In this document: one piece after another, positions 43,695-53,093 of the stretch
Position numbering within the stretch: position 1 is the stretch's first letter
Layout of the letters: every line of letters begins with the position of its first letter
Made by a program: the position numbers and the translations under genes
The notes under the pieces: generated by a model
Told to the model about the DNA's origin: nothing
Database searches by the model: none
The model's input: the letters and a program-made list of their open reading frames with translations, nothing else
Assembly (NCBI GenBank): GCA_035263105.1
Contig: DATFRO010000044.1
Coordinates: 42,659 to 106,658, forward strand
DNA from: DATBVX01 sp035263105
Lineage (GTDB): Bacteria > Pseudomonadota > Gammaproteobacteria > Steroidobacterales > Steroidobacteraceae
DNA length: 64,000 nt
Direction of reading: 5' to 3'

Positions 43695-45505
43695 GCGGCG
43701 CGCAACGTGCGCTTGCGTTCCTGCTCCGTCAGCCCCCGCTTGCGCATGCGAATCGCCGTGGGGGTGACCTCGACCAGCTCGTCGTCGGCGATGAACTCCA
43801 TCGCCTGCTCCAGCGAGAAACGGATCGGCGGCGTCAGCAGCAGCTTTTCATCGCTCCCGGCGGCGCGGATGTTGGTGAGCTTCTTGGCTTTCAGCGGGTT
43901 CACGGTCAGATCGTTGTCGCGGCTGTGAATGCCGACGATCTGCCCCTCGTACACCTCCTCGCCGGGGCCTACGCACAGCCGACCGCGGTCCTGGAGACTG
44001 AAGAGCGCATAAGCGAGCGTCCGTCCCTGGCCGTTGGAAATCAGCACGCCGTTGGTGCGCGCACCCAGCTCGCGCGTGACGAGGGCATCGTAGTGATCGA
44101 ACACGTGGTGCAGGAGCCCGGTGCCGGAGGTCAGCGTGCGAAACTCGGTCTGGAAGCCGATCAGGCCGCGTGACGGAATCATGTAATCCAGACGCACCCG
44201 CCCCCGCCCGTCGGGCTGCATGGCGCTGAGCTCGGCGCCGCGCTCGCCCAGCGCAGTCATCACCGCCCCCTGGCCGCTGTCTTCGATGTCGACGGTGAGC
44301 AGCTCATACGGCTCGCAAGACACGCCGTCGATTTCGCGGATGACAACGCGCGGCTTGGACACCGCCACTTCGTAGCCTTCCCGCCGCATGTTCTCGAGCA
44401 GCACGCCGAGGTGCAGCTCACCGCGTCCGTAGACAATGAACTTGTCCGGATCGTCCGTCTCCTCCACACGCAACGCCACGTTATGCAACGCCTCGCGCGC
44501 CAGGCGCTCGCGCAGCTGGCGGCTGGTGACGAACTTGCCGTCGCGCCCATAGAAAGGAGACGTGTTGACCTCGAACGTCATGCTGATGGTCGGTTCGTCG
44601 ACCGTGAGCGGCGCGAGTGCCTCCGGTTGAGCGGGGTCGCACACGGTGTCGGAGATCTTTGGTTCGCCGATGCCGGCGAACGCCACGATGTCGCCCGCCT
44701 CGGCCGACTCCACTTCGACGCGCGTCAGTCCGATGAAGCCGAGAATCTGGCCGACGCGCTCGTTGCGCGAGCTGCCGTCCGCGCCGACGACACTCACCGG
44801 CTGGTTCCGGCGCAACGTGCCGCGCTTGATGCGGCCGATGCCGATCGCGCCCACATAGCTCGAGTAGTCGAGCAGGCTCACCTGCAACTGCAGCGGACCG
44901 TCGACGTCCACGTCCGGCGCCGGACAGTGCTGCACGACGGCTGCGAACAGCGCGCCCATGTCGGTCGCGGGTTGCTGCGGATCGAGCGTTGCGAAGCCCT
45001 GCAGTGCCGACGCATACACGACGGGGAAGTCGAGCTGCGCCTCGGTGGCGCCGAGGCGGTCGAACAGGTCGAAGGTCTGGTCGAGCACCCAGCCGGGACG
45101 TGCCTCGGCGCGATCGATCTTGTTGATCACGACGATCGGCTTCAGCCCGTGCTTGAACGCCTTCTGGGTGACGAAGCGTGTCTGCGGCATCGGACCATCG
45201 ACCGCATCGACCAGCAGCAGCACTGAATCCACCATCGACAGCACGCGCTCGACTTCACCACCGAAGTCGGCGTGCCCCGGCGTGTCGACGATGTTGATGC
45301 GATAGTCGTTCCAGCGGATCGCGGTGTTCTTGGCGAGAATCGTGATGCCGCGCTCGCGCTCCAGGGCATTGGAATCGAGCACCCGCTCCGGCAGTTCCTT
45401 GCGCGCGTCGAGCGTGCCCGATTGCTTCAGCAACTGGTCGACGAGCGTGGTCTTGCCGTGATCGACGTGGGCGATGATGGCAATGTTGCGGAGACTGGCG
45501 ATCAC
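43685..45505 (-). CDS. typA: TypA/BipA ribosome-associated GTPase
   Basis: Translational GTPase of 606 residues acting in ribosome assembly and stress adaptation. G1 AHVDHGKTT, G2 around RERGITILAKNTA, G3 VDTPGHADFGGEVE and G4 VVINKIDR are all visible. EF-G-like domains III and V and the TypA-specific C-terminal domain (GREGYEVAVSKPRVV-like stretch MRREGYEVAVSKP, and PLKAKKLTNIRAAG) follow. The length is normal. It is transcribed alone, followed by a T-rich hairpin. Confidence 0.97.
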   Translation of the reverse strand: MIASLRNIAIIAHVDHGKTTLVDQLLKQSGTLDARKELPERVLDSNALERERGITILAKNTAIRWNDYRINIVDTPGHADFGGEVERVLSMVDSVLLLVDAVDGPMPQTRFVTQKAFKHGLKPIVVINKIDRAEARPGWVLDQTFDLFDRLGATEAQLDFPVVYASALQGFATLDPQQPATDMGALFAAVVQHCPAPDVDVDGPLQLQVSLLDYSSYVGAIGIGRIKRGTLRRNQPVSVVGADGSSRNERVGQILGFIGLTRVEVESAEAGDIVAFAGIGEPKISDTVCDPAQPEALAPLTVDEPTISMTFEVNTSPFYGRDGKFVTSRQLRERLAREALHNVALRVEETDDPDKFIVYGRGELHLGVLLENMRREGYEVAVSKPRVVIREIDGVSCEPYELLTVDIEDSGQGAVMTALGERGAELSAMQPDGRGRVRLDYMIPSRGLIGFQTEFRTLTSGTGLLHHVFDHYDALVTRELGARTNGVLISNGQGRTLAYALFSLQDRGRLCVGPGEEVYEGQIVGIHSRDNDLTVNPLKAKKLTNIRAAGSDEKLLLTPPIRFSLEQAMEFIADDELVEVTPTAIRMRKRGLTEQERKRTLRAAAG

Positions 45506-45601
45506 GAAGCGGGCCTGCGTTCAAAGGGCGCGCATTGTACATGGGGACGTCGCGGATCACAGTACCGGCTCACATGGACCGGCTCGCCGCCGCGTTAAGG
45601 A

Positions 45602-46153
45602 TCAGTGCGCGGCGTCCTTGCCCTCGGAACCGGGGGTTTCCGGCGCGCCGACCAGCACCGGGATCGCGAACGTACGGGTGACATTCCCCGTCTCCTGCCC
45701 GTCGAGCATCACCACGGCGCTGACGTAGTACACGCCGCTGTCGCGCGGGATCACGCTCACCTGGTGGTGATAGATGTTCCCGGCCTGGACGTTGCGAAAC
45801 TCGCCTGCAACCTTGACCGGCTCCAGTGTCAGCGCATCGGCGGAGATGTAGGTGACCTGCATGCTTGCGGCCGACTTCTTGGGCACCAGCGCGACTTCGA
45901 TCGGCAACGACTGACCGATCTGCGGACGGGCCTGCAATTCGAACTTCAACTCCACGAGGGAATCATCCTTCGTGGCGCTCACGCCGCTCACCATGCGCTT
46001 GAGCGCAGCATCCGCCTCGGGGCTCTTGGGGGTGACCGCCGCCGATTTGGAGCCGGCACCGGAGGATTCGTCTGGAGTGGATTCGCGATCGCAGCCTGAG
46101 AGGACGATCGCCAGGATGCCGGTGAGGCAGAGGCCCGCCATTGATTGACTCAT
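45602..46153 (-). CDS. Hypothetical lipoprotein
   Basis: Predicted lipoprotein of 183 residues: signal region MSQSMAGLCLTGILAI with lipobox VLSGC and a Ser/Pro-rich linker. The rest is beta-rich and resembles an immunoglobulin-like or FixH-like domain: VELKFELQARPQIGQSLPIEV, MQVTYISADALTL, VIPRDSGVYYVSAVV, RTFAIPVLVG. Asp after the lipobox Cys (CD) would favour retention in the inner membrane under the E. coli Lol rule. No specific function is suggested. A GTG start at 46171 is a weaker alternative. Confidence 0.75.
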   Translation of the reverse strand: MSQSMAGLCLTGILAIVLSGCDRESTPDESSGAGSKSAAVTPKSPEADAALKRMVSGVSATKDDSLVELKFELQARPQIGQSLPIEVALVPKKSAASMQVTYISADALTLEPVKVAGEFRNVQAGNIYHHQVSVIPRDSGVYYVSAVVMLDGQETGNVTRTFAIPVLVGAPETPGSEGKDAAH

Positions 46154-46210
46154 GAATGGTAAAACTAACACAGGGGGTCAAGTCCGACCATTCGGCGGCG
46201 TTGCGCGTGT

Positions 46211-47218
46211 CTAAAGCGTGAGCGGTTCCTCGTCGAGCGCCTCGACCTGGCTCTGCAGAGTGCTCACGTGGCTCTCCCAATACCGCGGCTCGCTGAACCA
46301 CGGAAAGGCTCGCGGGAAGGCCGGATCATTCCAGCGTCGTGCCAGCCAGGCGGCGTAATGAATCAGTCGCAGCGTGCGCAGCGGCTCGATGAGCGCGAGC
46401 TCTGCGCGATTGAAATTCGCAAACTGCGCATAGCCCTCGATGAGATCGGCGGCCTGCGCGCGCAGCTCGTCGCGGTTTCCGGCCAGCAGCATCCACAGGT
46501 CCTGGATTGCCGGCCCGGTCATGCAATCGTCGAGATCGACGATATGCGGGCCCTCGGGGCGCCACAGGATGTTGCCGCGATGACAATCGCCATGGATCCG
46601 ATGCCAGGCGGGCCGGTTCGACTCCAGGCCCGAATGGCCGATCTGCTCGATCAGCTGCGCGGTGGTCTCGGCATAGCGATCGACGAGATAGTCGGGCAGA
46701 AAGCCGCTCTCGAGCACGGCCTGGCGCGCGTCGCTCCCGTAGACCGCGAGCGATAGTGTCGGACGGTGCTGGAAGCGCTGCGCCTGCCCGAGTGCATGCA
46801 CGCGTCCCAGGAAGCGACCCATCCAGATCCGGTCATCGCTGGTGGCGAGCTCGGGCCAGTACCCGTTGCGACGCGGGTAGAGCGCGTAGCGGAAGGTTGA
46901 GTACTCGAGGAGGCTGCGCGCTGCGGTGCGCAGCGGCGCCACCACCGGGATCTCCGCCGCCTCCAGCTCCAGCGCGAACGCGTGCTCTTCGAGAATCGCC
47001 GCATCGCTCCAGCGCCGCGGCCGATAGAACTTGACCACCACCGGCTCGTCGTCTTCGCGGCCCACCTGGTAGACGCGATTCTCGTAGCTGTTGAGCGCCA
47101 GCACGCGCCCATCGCATGGGTGGCCCGCCGCCTCGACGGCAGCAATGACAATTTCCGGCGTAAGACCTGCAAACGGTGTGTCGTTCGCCGGACCGCGGTC
47201 CCTTTCGCTATCATGCAC
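46211..47218 (-). CDS. srkA: SrkA/YihE stress-response protein kinase
   Basis: Aminoglycoside-phosphotransferase-fold Ser/Thr kinase of about 335 residues that protects enteric bacteria from MazF-related death. Very close family blocks: LNSYENRVYQVG, VVVKFYRPRRWSDAAILEEH, HRIHGDCHRGNILWR (catalytic Asp), IVDLDDCMTGPAIQDLWMLL and IEPLRTLRLIHYAAWLARRW. The GTG at 47218 gives the family length; an ATG at 47254 is possible but would cover the galE start codon. It diverges from galE with only about 34 bases between start codons. Confidence 0.94.
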   Translation of the reverse strand: MHDSERDRGPANDTPFAGLTPEIVIAAVEAAGHPCDGRVLALNSYENRVYQVGREDDEPVVVKFYRPRRWSDAAILEEHAFALELEAAEIPVVAPLRTAARSLLEYSTFRYALYPRRNGYWPELATSDDRIWMGRFLGRVHALGQAQRFQHRPTLSLAVYGSDARQAVLESGFLPDYLVDRYAETTAQLIEQIGHSGLESNRPAWHRIHGDCHRGNILWRPEGPHIVDLDDCMTGPAIQDLWMLLAGNRDELRAQAADLIEGYAQFANFNRAELALIEPLRTLRLIHYAAWLARRWNDPAFPRAFPWFSEPRYWESHVSTLQSQVEALDEEPLTL

Positions 47219-47252
47219 GCGCGACGCAACTCCCTCTCTTGGGTCCCGACTC

Positions 47253-48266
47253 ATGCCTCGATCTGCAATTCTCGTGACCGGTGGCGCAGGGTACATCGGC
47301 AGCCACGTGGCGCGACAGTTGGGTGAAGCCGGCGAGACCGTCGTCATCCTCGACACCCTCATCACCGGTTTCCGGCAGGCGGTGCTGCACGGAACGCTCG
47401 TGGTCGGCGACAGCGGCGATCGCGACCTGGTGAACCGCGTGCTCGCCGAGCACAACGTCGATACGGTGATGCATTTCGCCGCCCATACGATCGTGCCGGA
47501 GTCGGTGGCGAAGCCGCTCAAGTACTACGGCAACAACACCTGCGCCACGCGCAGTCTCCTCGAGTGCTGCGCGGCGCACGGCGTGCGACAGTTCGTGTTC
47601 TCGTCCACCGCCGCCGTCTACGGCCTGCCTCCCGGTGGTGTCGCATCCGAGGAGACGCCGCTCGCACCCATCAATGCGTACGGCACTTCGAAACTGATGA
47701 GCGAGTGGATGCTGCGCGACCTGGCGCGAGCCTCGGACCTGCGCTACGTGGCGCTGCGCTACTTCAACGTGGCGGGTTCCGATCCGCAAGGACGCATCGG
47801 GCAATGCACGCCCAACGCGACGCTCCTGGTGAAGGTGGCCTGCGAAGCGGCGATCGGCAAGCGACCGGGCGTTGCCATCTTCGGCACCGACTACGAAACG
47901 CCCGATGGCACGGGCGTGCGCGACTACATACACGTGGAGGACCTGGCAAGCGCCCACGTCGATGCCCTCGGCTACCTGCGCGACGGCGGCGCCTCGATCA
48001 CGCTCAACTGCGGTTACGGCCACGGCTACAGCGTGCGCGAGGTGCTGCGCATGGTCGAACAGGTCGCGCAGAAGCGGCTCCAGACACGCGAAGAGCCGCG
48101 CCGTCCCGGCGATCCTTCCATGCTGATCGCACGCGCCGACCGCGTGCGCGAGGTCCTCGGCTGGCAGCCGCAACTCGACGACCTCGAGGCCATCGTGCGC
48201 TCCTCCCTCGACTGGGAGCGCAAGCAACTCGCCGCGCCCTGGCGCAATCCGGCGGCGAAGGTGTGA
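47253..48266 (+). CDS. galE: UDP-glucose 4-epimerase
   Basis: Extended SDR enzyme of 337 residues interconverting UDP-glucose and UDP-galactose. Rossmann loop VTGGAGYIGSHV; HFAAHTIVPESV; catalytic region VFSSTAAVYGLP with YGTSK (Tyr-x-x-x-Lys); substrate region YFNVAGSDPQGRIGQ; C-terminal GTGVRDYIHVEDLASAHVDAL and CGYGHGYSVREV, all typical of GalE. It supplies UDP-galactose for surface glycans. The ATG at 47253 fits the family N-terminus but has no clear Shine-Dalgarno. Confidence 0.95.
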   Translation: MPRSAILVTGGAGYIGSHVARQLGEAGETVVILDTLITGFRQAVLHGTLVVGDSGDRDLVNRVLAEHNVDTVMHFAAHTIVPESVAKPLKYYGNNTCATRSLLECCAAHGVRQFVFSSTAAVYGLPPGGVASEETPLAPINAYGTSKLMSEWMLRDLARASDLRYVALRYFNVAGSDPQGRIGQCTPNATLLVKVACEAAIGKRPGVAIFGTDYETPDGTGVRDYIHVEDLASAHVDALGYLRDGGASITLNCGYGHGYSVREVLRMVEQVAQKRLQTREEPRRPGDPSMLIARADRVREVLGWQPQLDDLEAIVRSSLDWERKQLAAPWRNPAAKV

Positions 48267-48333
48267 ATCCGCCCGCAAAACAGCCACTTCGCCGTCGATC
48301 GGCGGTCCGGGGGGACTGCTAGAATTGCCCGCC

Positions 48334-49800
48334 ATGCGCTTGAGCAAGCCGCGGTCGCTGAGCGGGCTGATGCTGCTGGGACTATCCCTGGTGGCGATCC
48401 CCCTGCTGATCGCGGTGGTGAACGCCGCCGTGCAGATCCGTCGCCTCGCCAGCCAGAGCGAGGCGCTGGTCGTGCAAGGCGTGCAGGCGACGCGCTACAA
48501 CCAGTTGCTGTTCGAGCAGATCGCCTCGCTCGAGCGCAGCGCGCGGCTCTACCAGGTCATCGGCAATCGCGAGCTGCTCGAGGTCTACCGGCAGAATCAC
48601 GAGCGCTTCCAGGACACGCTCCAGTCGCTCGCCCGCCTGCAGCAGGACCTGCCGCGCGATGTACAGCTGGAGAGCCTGCGCACCGAGAGCATCGCGATCT
48701 GGAGGCTCTTGAGCGAACGCGAGCGCGGCTCTCCCGAGATCACGCAGGCGGTGAGCAATTTCTCGCGGCTGTGGGAGAACGCGACGACGCTGGCGGACGC
48801 GAGCCGCACGCGCATCGATCAGCAGCTCGAAACGCTCCAGCGCGCCACCGCCAGCGCACAGCGCAACCTCTTCTGGCAGTCGGCGGCGCTGGTTCCAATG
48901 ACGCTGATCCTGACCATCGTGTTCACGCTGATGCTCGGGCGCCCCATTCGGCAGATCGACCGCGTGATCAGCGAGCTGGGCCGCGGCACGTTCTCGCGCG
49001 CCATCAAGGTCAGCGGGCCCAGCGACCTGGAGGCCCTGGGACGGCAGCTGGAATGGCTGCGCATGCGGCTGCTGGAGCTCGCGCAGGAAAAGAACCGCTT
49101 TCTGCGACACATGTCGCACGAGCTCAAGACACCGCTCGCCAATATCCGCGAAGGCACGGAGCTCCTGCTGGATGGCTCGGTCGGCCAGCTCGCCGACGAC
49201 CAGCGCGAGGTGACCGGGATCCTGCGCGAGAACGGACTGAAATTGCAGCGCCTGATCGAAAACCTTCTCACCTTCAGCACCTGGCAGGCGCAGAGCGTCG
49301 GCCTGGAGCTGAGCGAGTTCAAGCTGCGGCCGCTCATCAAGAGCGTGCTCGAGAGCCAGCGCCTGACGCTAGTCAGCCAGCGCGTGCGCCTCGATGTGCG
49401 CGTGGAAGACGTGACCCTCTCAGCGGATCGCAGCAAGGTGCGCCTGATCCTCGACAACCTGCTGTCGAACGCCGTCAAGTTCACGCCCCACGGCGGCACG
49501 ATCCACATCCACGCGCAATCGATGCGCGACCAGCTGGTGCTCGACGTCGCCGACACCGGGCCCGGCATTCCGCTCGAGGAGCGCAGCCGTATCTTCGAGG
49601 CCTTCTACCAGGGCAAGACCCCGCAGGGCGGTCACGTCAAGGGCACCGGCATCGGCTTGTCGGTCGTGATCGAATTCGTGCACGCGCACAGCGGCACCAT
49701 CGAGATCGTCGACGGCCAGTTCGCCGGCGCGCATTTCCGCATCCGCCTGCCACTGCGTCCGTCAGTCATTGAAGTGAAGGAACCCGCGCATGCGGCCTGA
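48334..49800 (+). CDS. glrK: GlrK (QseE)-type sensor histidine kinase
   Basis: Inner-membrane kinase of 488 residues. Two membrane segments (LMLLGLSLVAIPLLIAVV near residue 15 and LVPMTLILTIVFTLML near 190) flank a helical periplasmic sensor. HAMP follows, then the H-box FLRHMSHELKTPLANIREGTELL, nearly identical in pattern to enteric GlrK. N- and G-boxes: ILDNLLSNAVKFTPHGG, VADTGPGIPLEERSR, GTGIGLSVVIEF. It starts a three-gene unit with a QseG-like lipoprotein and the sigma54 regulator GlrR. Overlap with the next gene is 11 bases. Confidence 0.94.
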   Translation: MRLSKPRSLSGLMLLGLSLVAIPLLIAVVNAAVQIRRLASQSEALVVQGVQATRYNQLLFEQIASLERSARLYQVIGNRELLEVYRQNHERFQDTLQSLARLQQDLPRDVQLESLRTESIAIWRLLSERERGSPEITQAVSNFSRLWENATTLADASRTRIDQQLETLQRATASAQRNLFWQSAALVPMTLILTIVFTLMLGRPIRQIDRVISELGRGTFSRAIKVSGPSDLEALGRQLEWLRMRLLELAQEKNRFLRHMSHELKTPLANIREGTELLLDGSVGQLADDQREVTGILRENGLKLQRLIENLLTFSTWQAQSVGLELSEFKLRPLIKSVLESQRLTLVSQRVRLDVRVEDVTLSADRSKVRLILDNLLSNAVKFTPHGGTIHIHAQSMRDQLVLDVADTGPGIPLEERSRIFEAFYQGKTPQGGHVKGTGIGLSVVIEFVHAHSGTIEIVDGQFAGAHFRIRLPLRPSVIEVKEPAHAA

Positions 49801-50422
49801 GCGGATGCGATTCGCCATGCGCGTTCCGGCACTGTGCTGCACCCTCGTCGTGCTCAGCGGCTGCAGCATCCTGCCTGGGACTCCGGAGCGCGCGCCGCCG
49901 CCACCCACCCAGGCGTCGGATCCTTCACTCGGCCAGATGTCGAGCTACCTGGAATTGATGGAACGGCTCTCGAAGGCGACGCCGGCGGAGCAGGCGGAGA
50001 TCGCGCAGCGAGCCAAGGACGCTTCGGACCTCACGCCGACGACCAGCAACCGTTTGCGCTATGCGCTGGTCCTCGCAACCCCGGGTCACGGCAAGACGGA
50101 CGAGGAAGCCGCGCGCCAGATGCTCACGCAACTGCTCGCGACGCCCGAGACCATGTTGCCCGCTGAACGTTCGCTCGCGTGGATCTGTCTCAAGGACGTC
50201 GATCAACGCCTGATCCTGCAGGCCGAGAACCAGCGCTTGCAGGCTGCGACCAGCCTGCAGGAGCGCGAGCGAACCGCCGCCACCAACCGGCGCCTGCAGA
50301 CCGAGATCGAAGAGAACGCGCGCCTGCGCAAGCAGCTGGCCGAGGCGCAGGCCAAGCTGGACGAGATCACGCGCATCGAGCGGGCGATCATCGAGCGCAA
50401 CCCCGGCAACAGCGGACACTAA
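49790..50422 (+). CDS. qseG: QseG/YfhG-like lipoprotein
   Basis: Predicted lipoprotein of 210 residues located between glrK and glrR, exactly where qseG lies in enteric bacteria. Signal part RVPALCCTLVV with lipobox VLSGC, then a Pro-rich linker, a helical middle (LGQMSSYLELMERLSKATPA) and a strong C-terminal coiled coil (ENARLRKQLAEAQAKLDEITRI). In enteric bacteria QseG is an outer-membrane lipoprotein that activates the kinase. Sequence similarity is weak, so the assignment rests mainly on context. GAAGGA is 9 bases before the ATG. Confidence 0.8.
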   Translation: MRPERMRFAMRVPALCCTLVVLSGCSILPGTPERAPPPPTQASDPSLGQMSSYLELMERLSKATPAEQAEIAQRAKDASDLTPTTSNRLRYALVLATPGHGKTDEEAARQMLTQLLATPETMLPAERSLAWICLKDVDQRLILQAENQRLQAATSLQERERTAATNRRLQTEIEENARLRKQLAEAQAKLDEITRIERAIIERNPGNSGH

Positions 50423-50485
50423 AGCCCGACCGTGAACCGGTCGCGGGTTTTCCCCGCGGGTTAACGCAAATGGAGGGGGCCTCGC

Positions 50486-50491
50486 TATAAT
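50486..50491 (+). promoter_or_regulatory. Possible internal -10 element before glrR
   Basis: Perfect TATAAT in the 96-base gap between the lipoprotein gene and glrR, 28 bases before the TTG start. No good -35 hexamer is seen. It could give extra glrR transcription independent of glrK. Confidence 0.4.
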
Positions 50492-50518
50492 GCCCCGCCC
50501 GTTGCGGATCGAATCAAT

Positions 50519-51865
50519 TTGACAGCACCCGCCAAACGCAAAGCGCGCATCCTCGTGGTCGACGACGATCCGGGATTGCTGCGCCTGCTGACGATCCGCC
50601 TGCGCGCCGAGAACTACGACGTCGAAGCCGTCGAGAGCGGCGTCGCCGCCCTAGCCGCCGCGGGGCGCTTCCGGCCGGATCTGGTCATCACCGACTTGCG
50701 CATGGACCAGATGGACGGCATCGGTCTGCTCAAGGAGCTGCAGAGCCGCTGGCCCGGACTGCGCGTCATCATTCTTACGGCGCACGGCACCATTCCCGAC
50801 GCCGTGCACGCCACGCAGAGCGGCGCATTCGGCTTTCTCACCAAGCCGGTCGACAAGCAGGAACTGCTCGACCAGGTGCAGAAGGCCCTGAAGATCTCCG
50901 GCTTCTCGCAGTCGGACGAGGACTGGCGCGCCGAGATCGTGACCCGCAGTCCGATCGTCGAGGAGAAGCTCGCGCAGGCGCACATGGTGGCCGGGAGCGA
51001 TGCGCGCGTGCTGATCTCGGGCGAGAGCGGCACCGGCAAGGAGCTCATCGCGCGCGCCATCCACAAGGCGAGCGCGCGCCGCGACCGCTCCTTCGTCGCG
51101 ATCAACTGCAGTGCGATGGCCGAAGAGCTGCTCGAGTCCGAGTTGTTCGGCCACGAGAAAGGCGCCTTCACCGGCGCGATCCGTACGCACAAGGGCCTGT
51201 TCCAGGCGGCCGACGGCGGGACGCTCCTGCTGGACGAGATCGGCGACATGCCGCTCAGGCTGCAGGTGAAGCTGCTGCGCGTGCTGCAGGAAAACCAGGT
51301 GCGCCCGGTGGGCAGCACCGAGGCGATCCCGGTCAATGTGCGCGTGATCTCGGCGACGCACCGTGACCTGCAGCAGCTCCTCGCGAGCGGCACGTTCCGC
51401 GAGGATCTCTACTATCGTCTCAACGTCGTGCACATCGAGATGCCACCGCTCGCCAAGCGGCGCGAAGACATCCCGCTGCTGGTCGCCCATTTCCTCGAGC
51501 AGATCGCGCAGGAAACCGGCGCACGCAAGATCTACGCACCCGAAGCCGTTGAACTGCTGGCGACCGCGGACTGGCCGGGCAATATCCGCCAGCTCGCGAA
51601 CGTCGTGCGGCAGAACGTCGCGCTCACGCGCACGCCCATCATCACCGCGGAGCTCGTGCAGCAGTCACTCGGCGGGTCGCCGTCGCGCCTGCCCTCCTTC
51701 GATGAGGCCCGCGATGAATTCACGCGCAGCTACCTGGCGCAGATCCTGCAGATCACCGCGGGCAACGTGAGCCAGGCCGCGCGCCTCGCCAAGCGCAACC
51801 GCACGGACTTCTACAAGCTCCTTGCCCGCCACCAGCTGGTACCCGACGACTTCAAGGCACGTTGA
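50519..51865 (+). CDS. glrR: GlrR (QseF) sigma54-dependent response regulator
   Basis: NtrC-type activator of 448 residues. Receiver: ILVVDDDPGLLRLL, phospho-acceptor in VITDLRMDQMDG, FLTKPVDKQELL. AAA+ domain: Walker A ISGESGTGKELIARAI, the sigma54-contact GAFTGA loop (HEKGAFTGAIRTHKG), Walker B GGTLLLDEIGDMP and arginine region ATHRDLQQLL. The C-terminal Fis-like helix-turn-helix shows GNVSQAARLAKRNRTDFYKLL. Similarity to enteric GlrR runs end to end. The start is a TTG; no in-frame ATG precedes the receiver domain. Confidence 0.95.
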   Translation: MTAPAKRKARILVVDDDPGLLRLLTIRLRAENYDVEAVESGVAALAAAGRFRPDLVITDLRMDQMDGIGLLKELQSRWPGLRVIILTAHGTIPDAVHATQSGAFGFLTKPVDKQELLDQVQKALKISGFSQSDEDWRAEIVTRSPIVEEKLAQAHMVAGSDARVLISGESGTGKELIARAIHKASARRDRSFVAINCSAMAEELLESELFGHEKGAFTGAIRTHKGLFQAADGGTLLLDEIGDMPLRLQVKLLRVLQENQVRPVGSTEAIPVNVRVISATHRDLQQLLASGTFREDLYYRLNVVHIEMPPLAKRREDIPLLVAHFLEQIAQETGARKIYAPEAVELLATADWPGNIRQLANVVRQNVALTRTPIITAELVQQSLGGSPSRLPSFDEARDEFTRSYLAQILQITAGNVSQAARLAKRNRTDFYKLLARHQLVPDDFKAR

Positions 51866-51916
51866 GCGCGGGCGCGATCGCCGGCGCTCCACACCGCGGG
51901 CCTCGTGCGCCCTGTC

Positions 51917-53056
51917 ATGAGCCCTGAGCCCACTCTTCCCGCCGCCGACAGTACCGATGTTCTCGTCGTGGGCGCGGGCGTGGTCGGCCTGAGCGTCGCG
52001 CGGGCGCTGGCGCTCGCGGGCCTCGAGGTGATCGTCGTCGAGCGGCACAAGCGCGTCGGCGAAGAGACCTCCTCGCGCAATTCCGGCGTCATCCACTCGG
52101 GCATCTATTACCCGACTGCGAGCGCCAAGGCGCGCTTGTGCGTGCGCGGACGCGATCTCCTCTACGCTTACTGTGCCGAGAAGGGCATCGCTCACCGGCG
52201 CTGCGGCAAGATCATCGTCGCGCAGGCGAGCGAAACCGAGAAACTGCGCGGGCTCCTGCGCCAGGCGGCGCTCAACGGCGTGACCGACCTAACCTGGCTC
52301 GATGCCGCGCAGGTTCGCGAGCTCGAGCCGCAGGTGCGCGCCGACGCCGGACTCCTCTGCCCGAGCACCGGCATCGTCGATGTGCACGAGTACATGACGG
52401 CGTTGCACGGCGACCTGGAGCAGCACCGTGGATCGGTCGTCTTCGACACGGAACTGGTCCGGGTGCAAGTCGAGCCCACGCGCATCCACGCGCAATTGCG
52501 CACGGGACATGAACGATCGCACGTCAACTGCCGCTGGCTCATCAATGCTGCCGGCCTGCACGCGGTCGATGTGTTGCGACGGATCGAGGGCTTCCCGGCC
52601 GCGCGGATTCCGCAACGCCACTTCGCCAAGGGCAACTACTTCGATTGCGCGGGGCCCTCACCCTTCCGGCGGCTTGTCTACCCGATGCCGGCGAGCGCGG
52701 GTCTCGGCATCCACGCCACGCTCGATCTCGCGGGAAAAGTGCGCTTCGGGCCTGACGTCGAGTGGATCGATGAGATCGACTACGCGGTCGATGCCGCGCG
52801 CTCCAGTCAGTTCTATGCGGCGATCCGCACCTACTGGCCTTCGCTGCGCGACGGTGCGCTGACGCCGTCCTATGCCGGAGTGCGGCCCAAGCTCACCGGC
52901 CCGAACGAACCGGCCGCGGACTTTCGCATCGAGACACCGCGCGAGCACGGCGTCGACGGCATCGTCAACCTGCTGGGCATCGAGTCGCCGGGGCTGACGG
53001 CGTCGCTTGCCATCGGATCGCAGATCGCCGGGGAATTGGCCGCATCGAGGCCCTGA
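51917..53056 (+). CDS. FAD-dependent oxidoreductase, L-2-hydroxyglutarate oxidase-like
   Basis: DAO-family flavoenzyme of 379 residues. The FAD dinucleotide fold VLVVGAGVVGLSVARALA with the ERHKRVGEETSSRNSG continuation is typical of LhgO/YgaF. HSGIYYPTASAKARLCVRG, AGLHAVDV and a C-terminal LLGIESPGLTASLAIG close the cofactor site. LhgO oxidises L-2-hydroxyglutarate to 2-oxoglutarate with electrons to quinones; a glycerol-3-phosphate-like substrate is an alternative. It lies 51 bases after glrR in the same direction, probably an independent gene. Confidence 0.88.
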   Translation: MSPEPTLPAADSTDVLVVGAGVVGLSVARALALAGLEVIVVERHKRVGEETSSRNSGVIHSGIYYPTASAKARLCVRGRDLLYAYCAEKGIAHRRCGKIIVAQASETEKLRGLLRQAALNGVTDLTWLDAAQVRELEPQVRADAGLLCPSTGIVDVHEYMTALHGDLEQHRGSVVFDTELVRVQVEPTRIHAQLRTGHERSHVNCRWLINAAGLHAVDVLRRIEGFPAARIPQRHFAKGNYFDCAGPSPFRRLVYPMPASAGLGIHATLDLAGKVRFGPDVEWIDEIDYAVDAARSSQFYAAIRTYWPSLRDGALTPSYAGVRPKLTGPNEPAADFRIETPREHGVDGIVNLLGIESPGLTASLAIGSQIAGELAASRP

Positions 53057-53070
53057 GCGGCTCTCTCGAC

Positions 53071-53084
53071 CGCCTCTCGAGGCG
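53071..53084. terminator. Small hairpin between convergent genes
   Basis: CGCCT-CTCG-AGGCG lies in the 37-base gap between the converging FAD oxidoreductase and cusA genes. There is no T-run on either side, so it is at best a weak bidirectional terminator. Confidence 0.3.
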
Positions 53085-53093
53085 CAACCGTGC

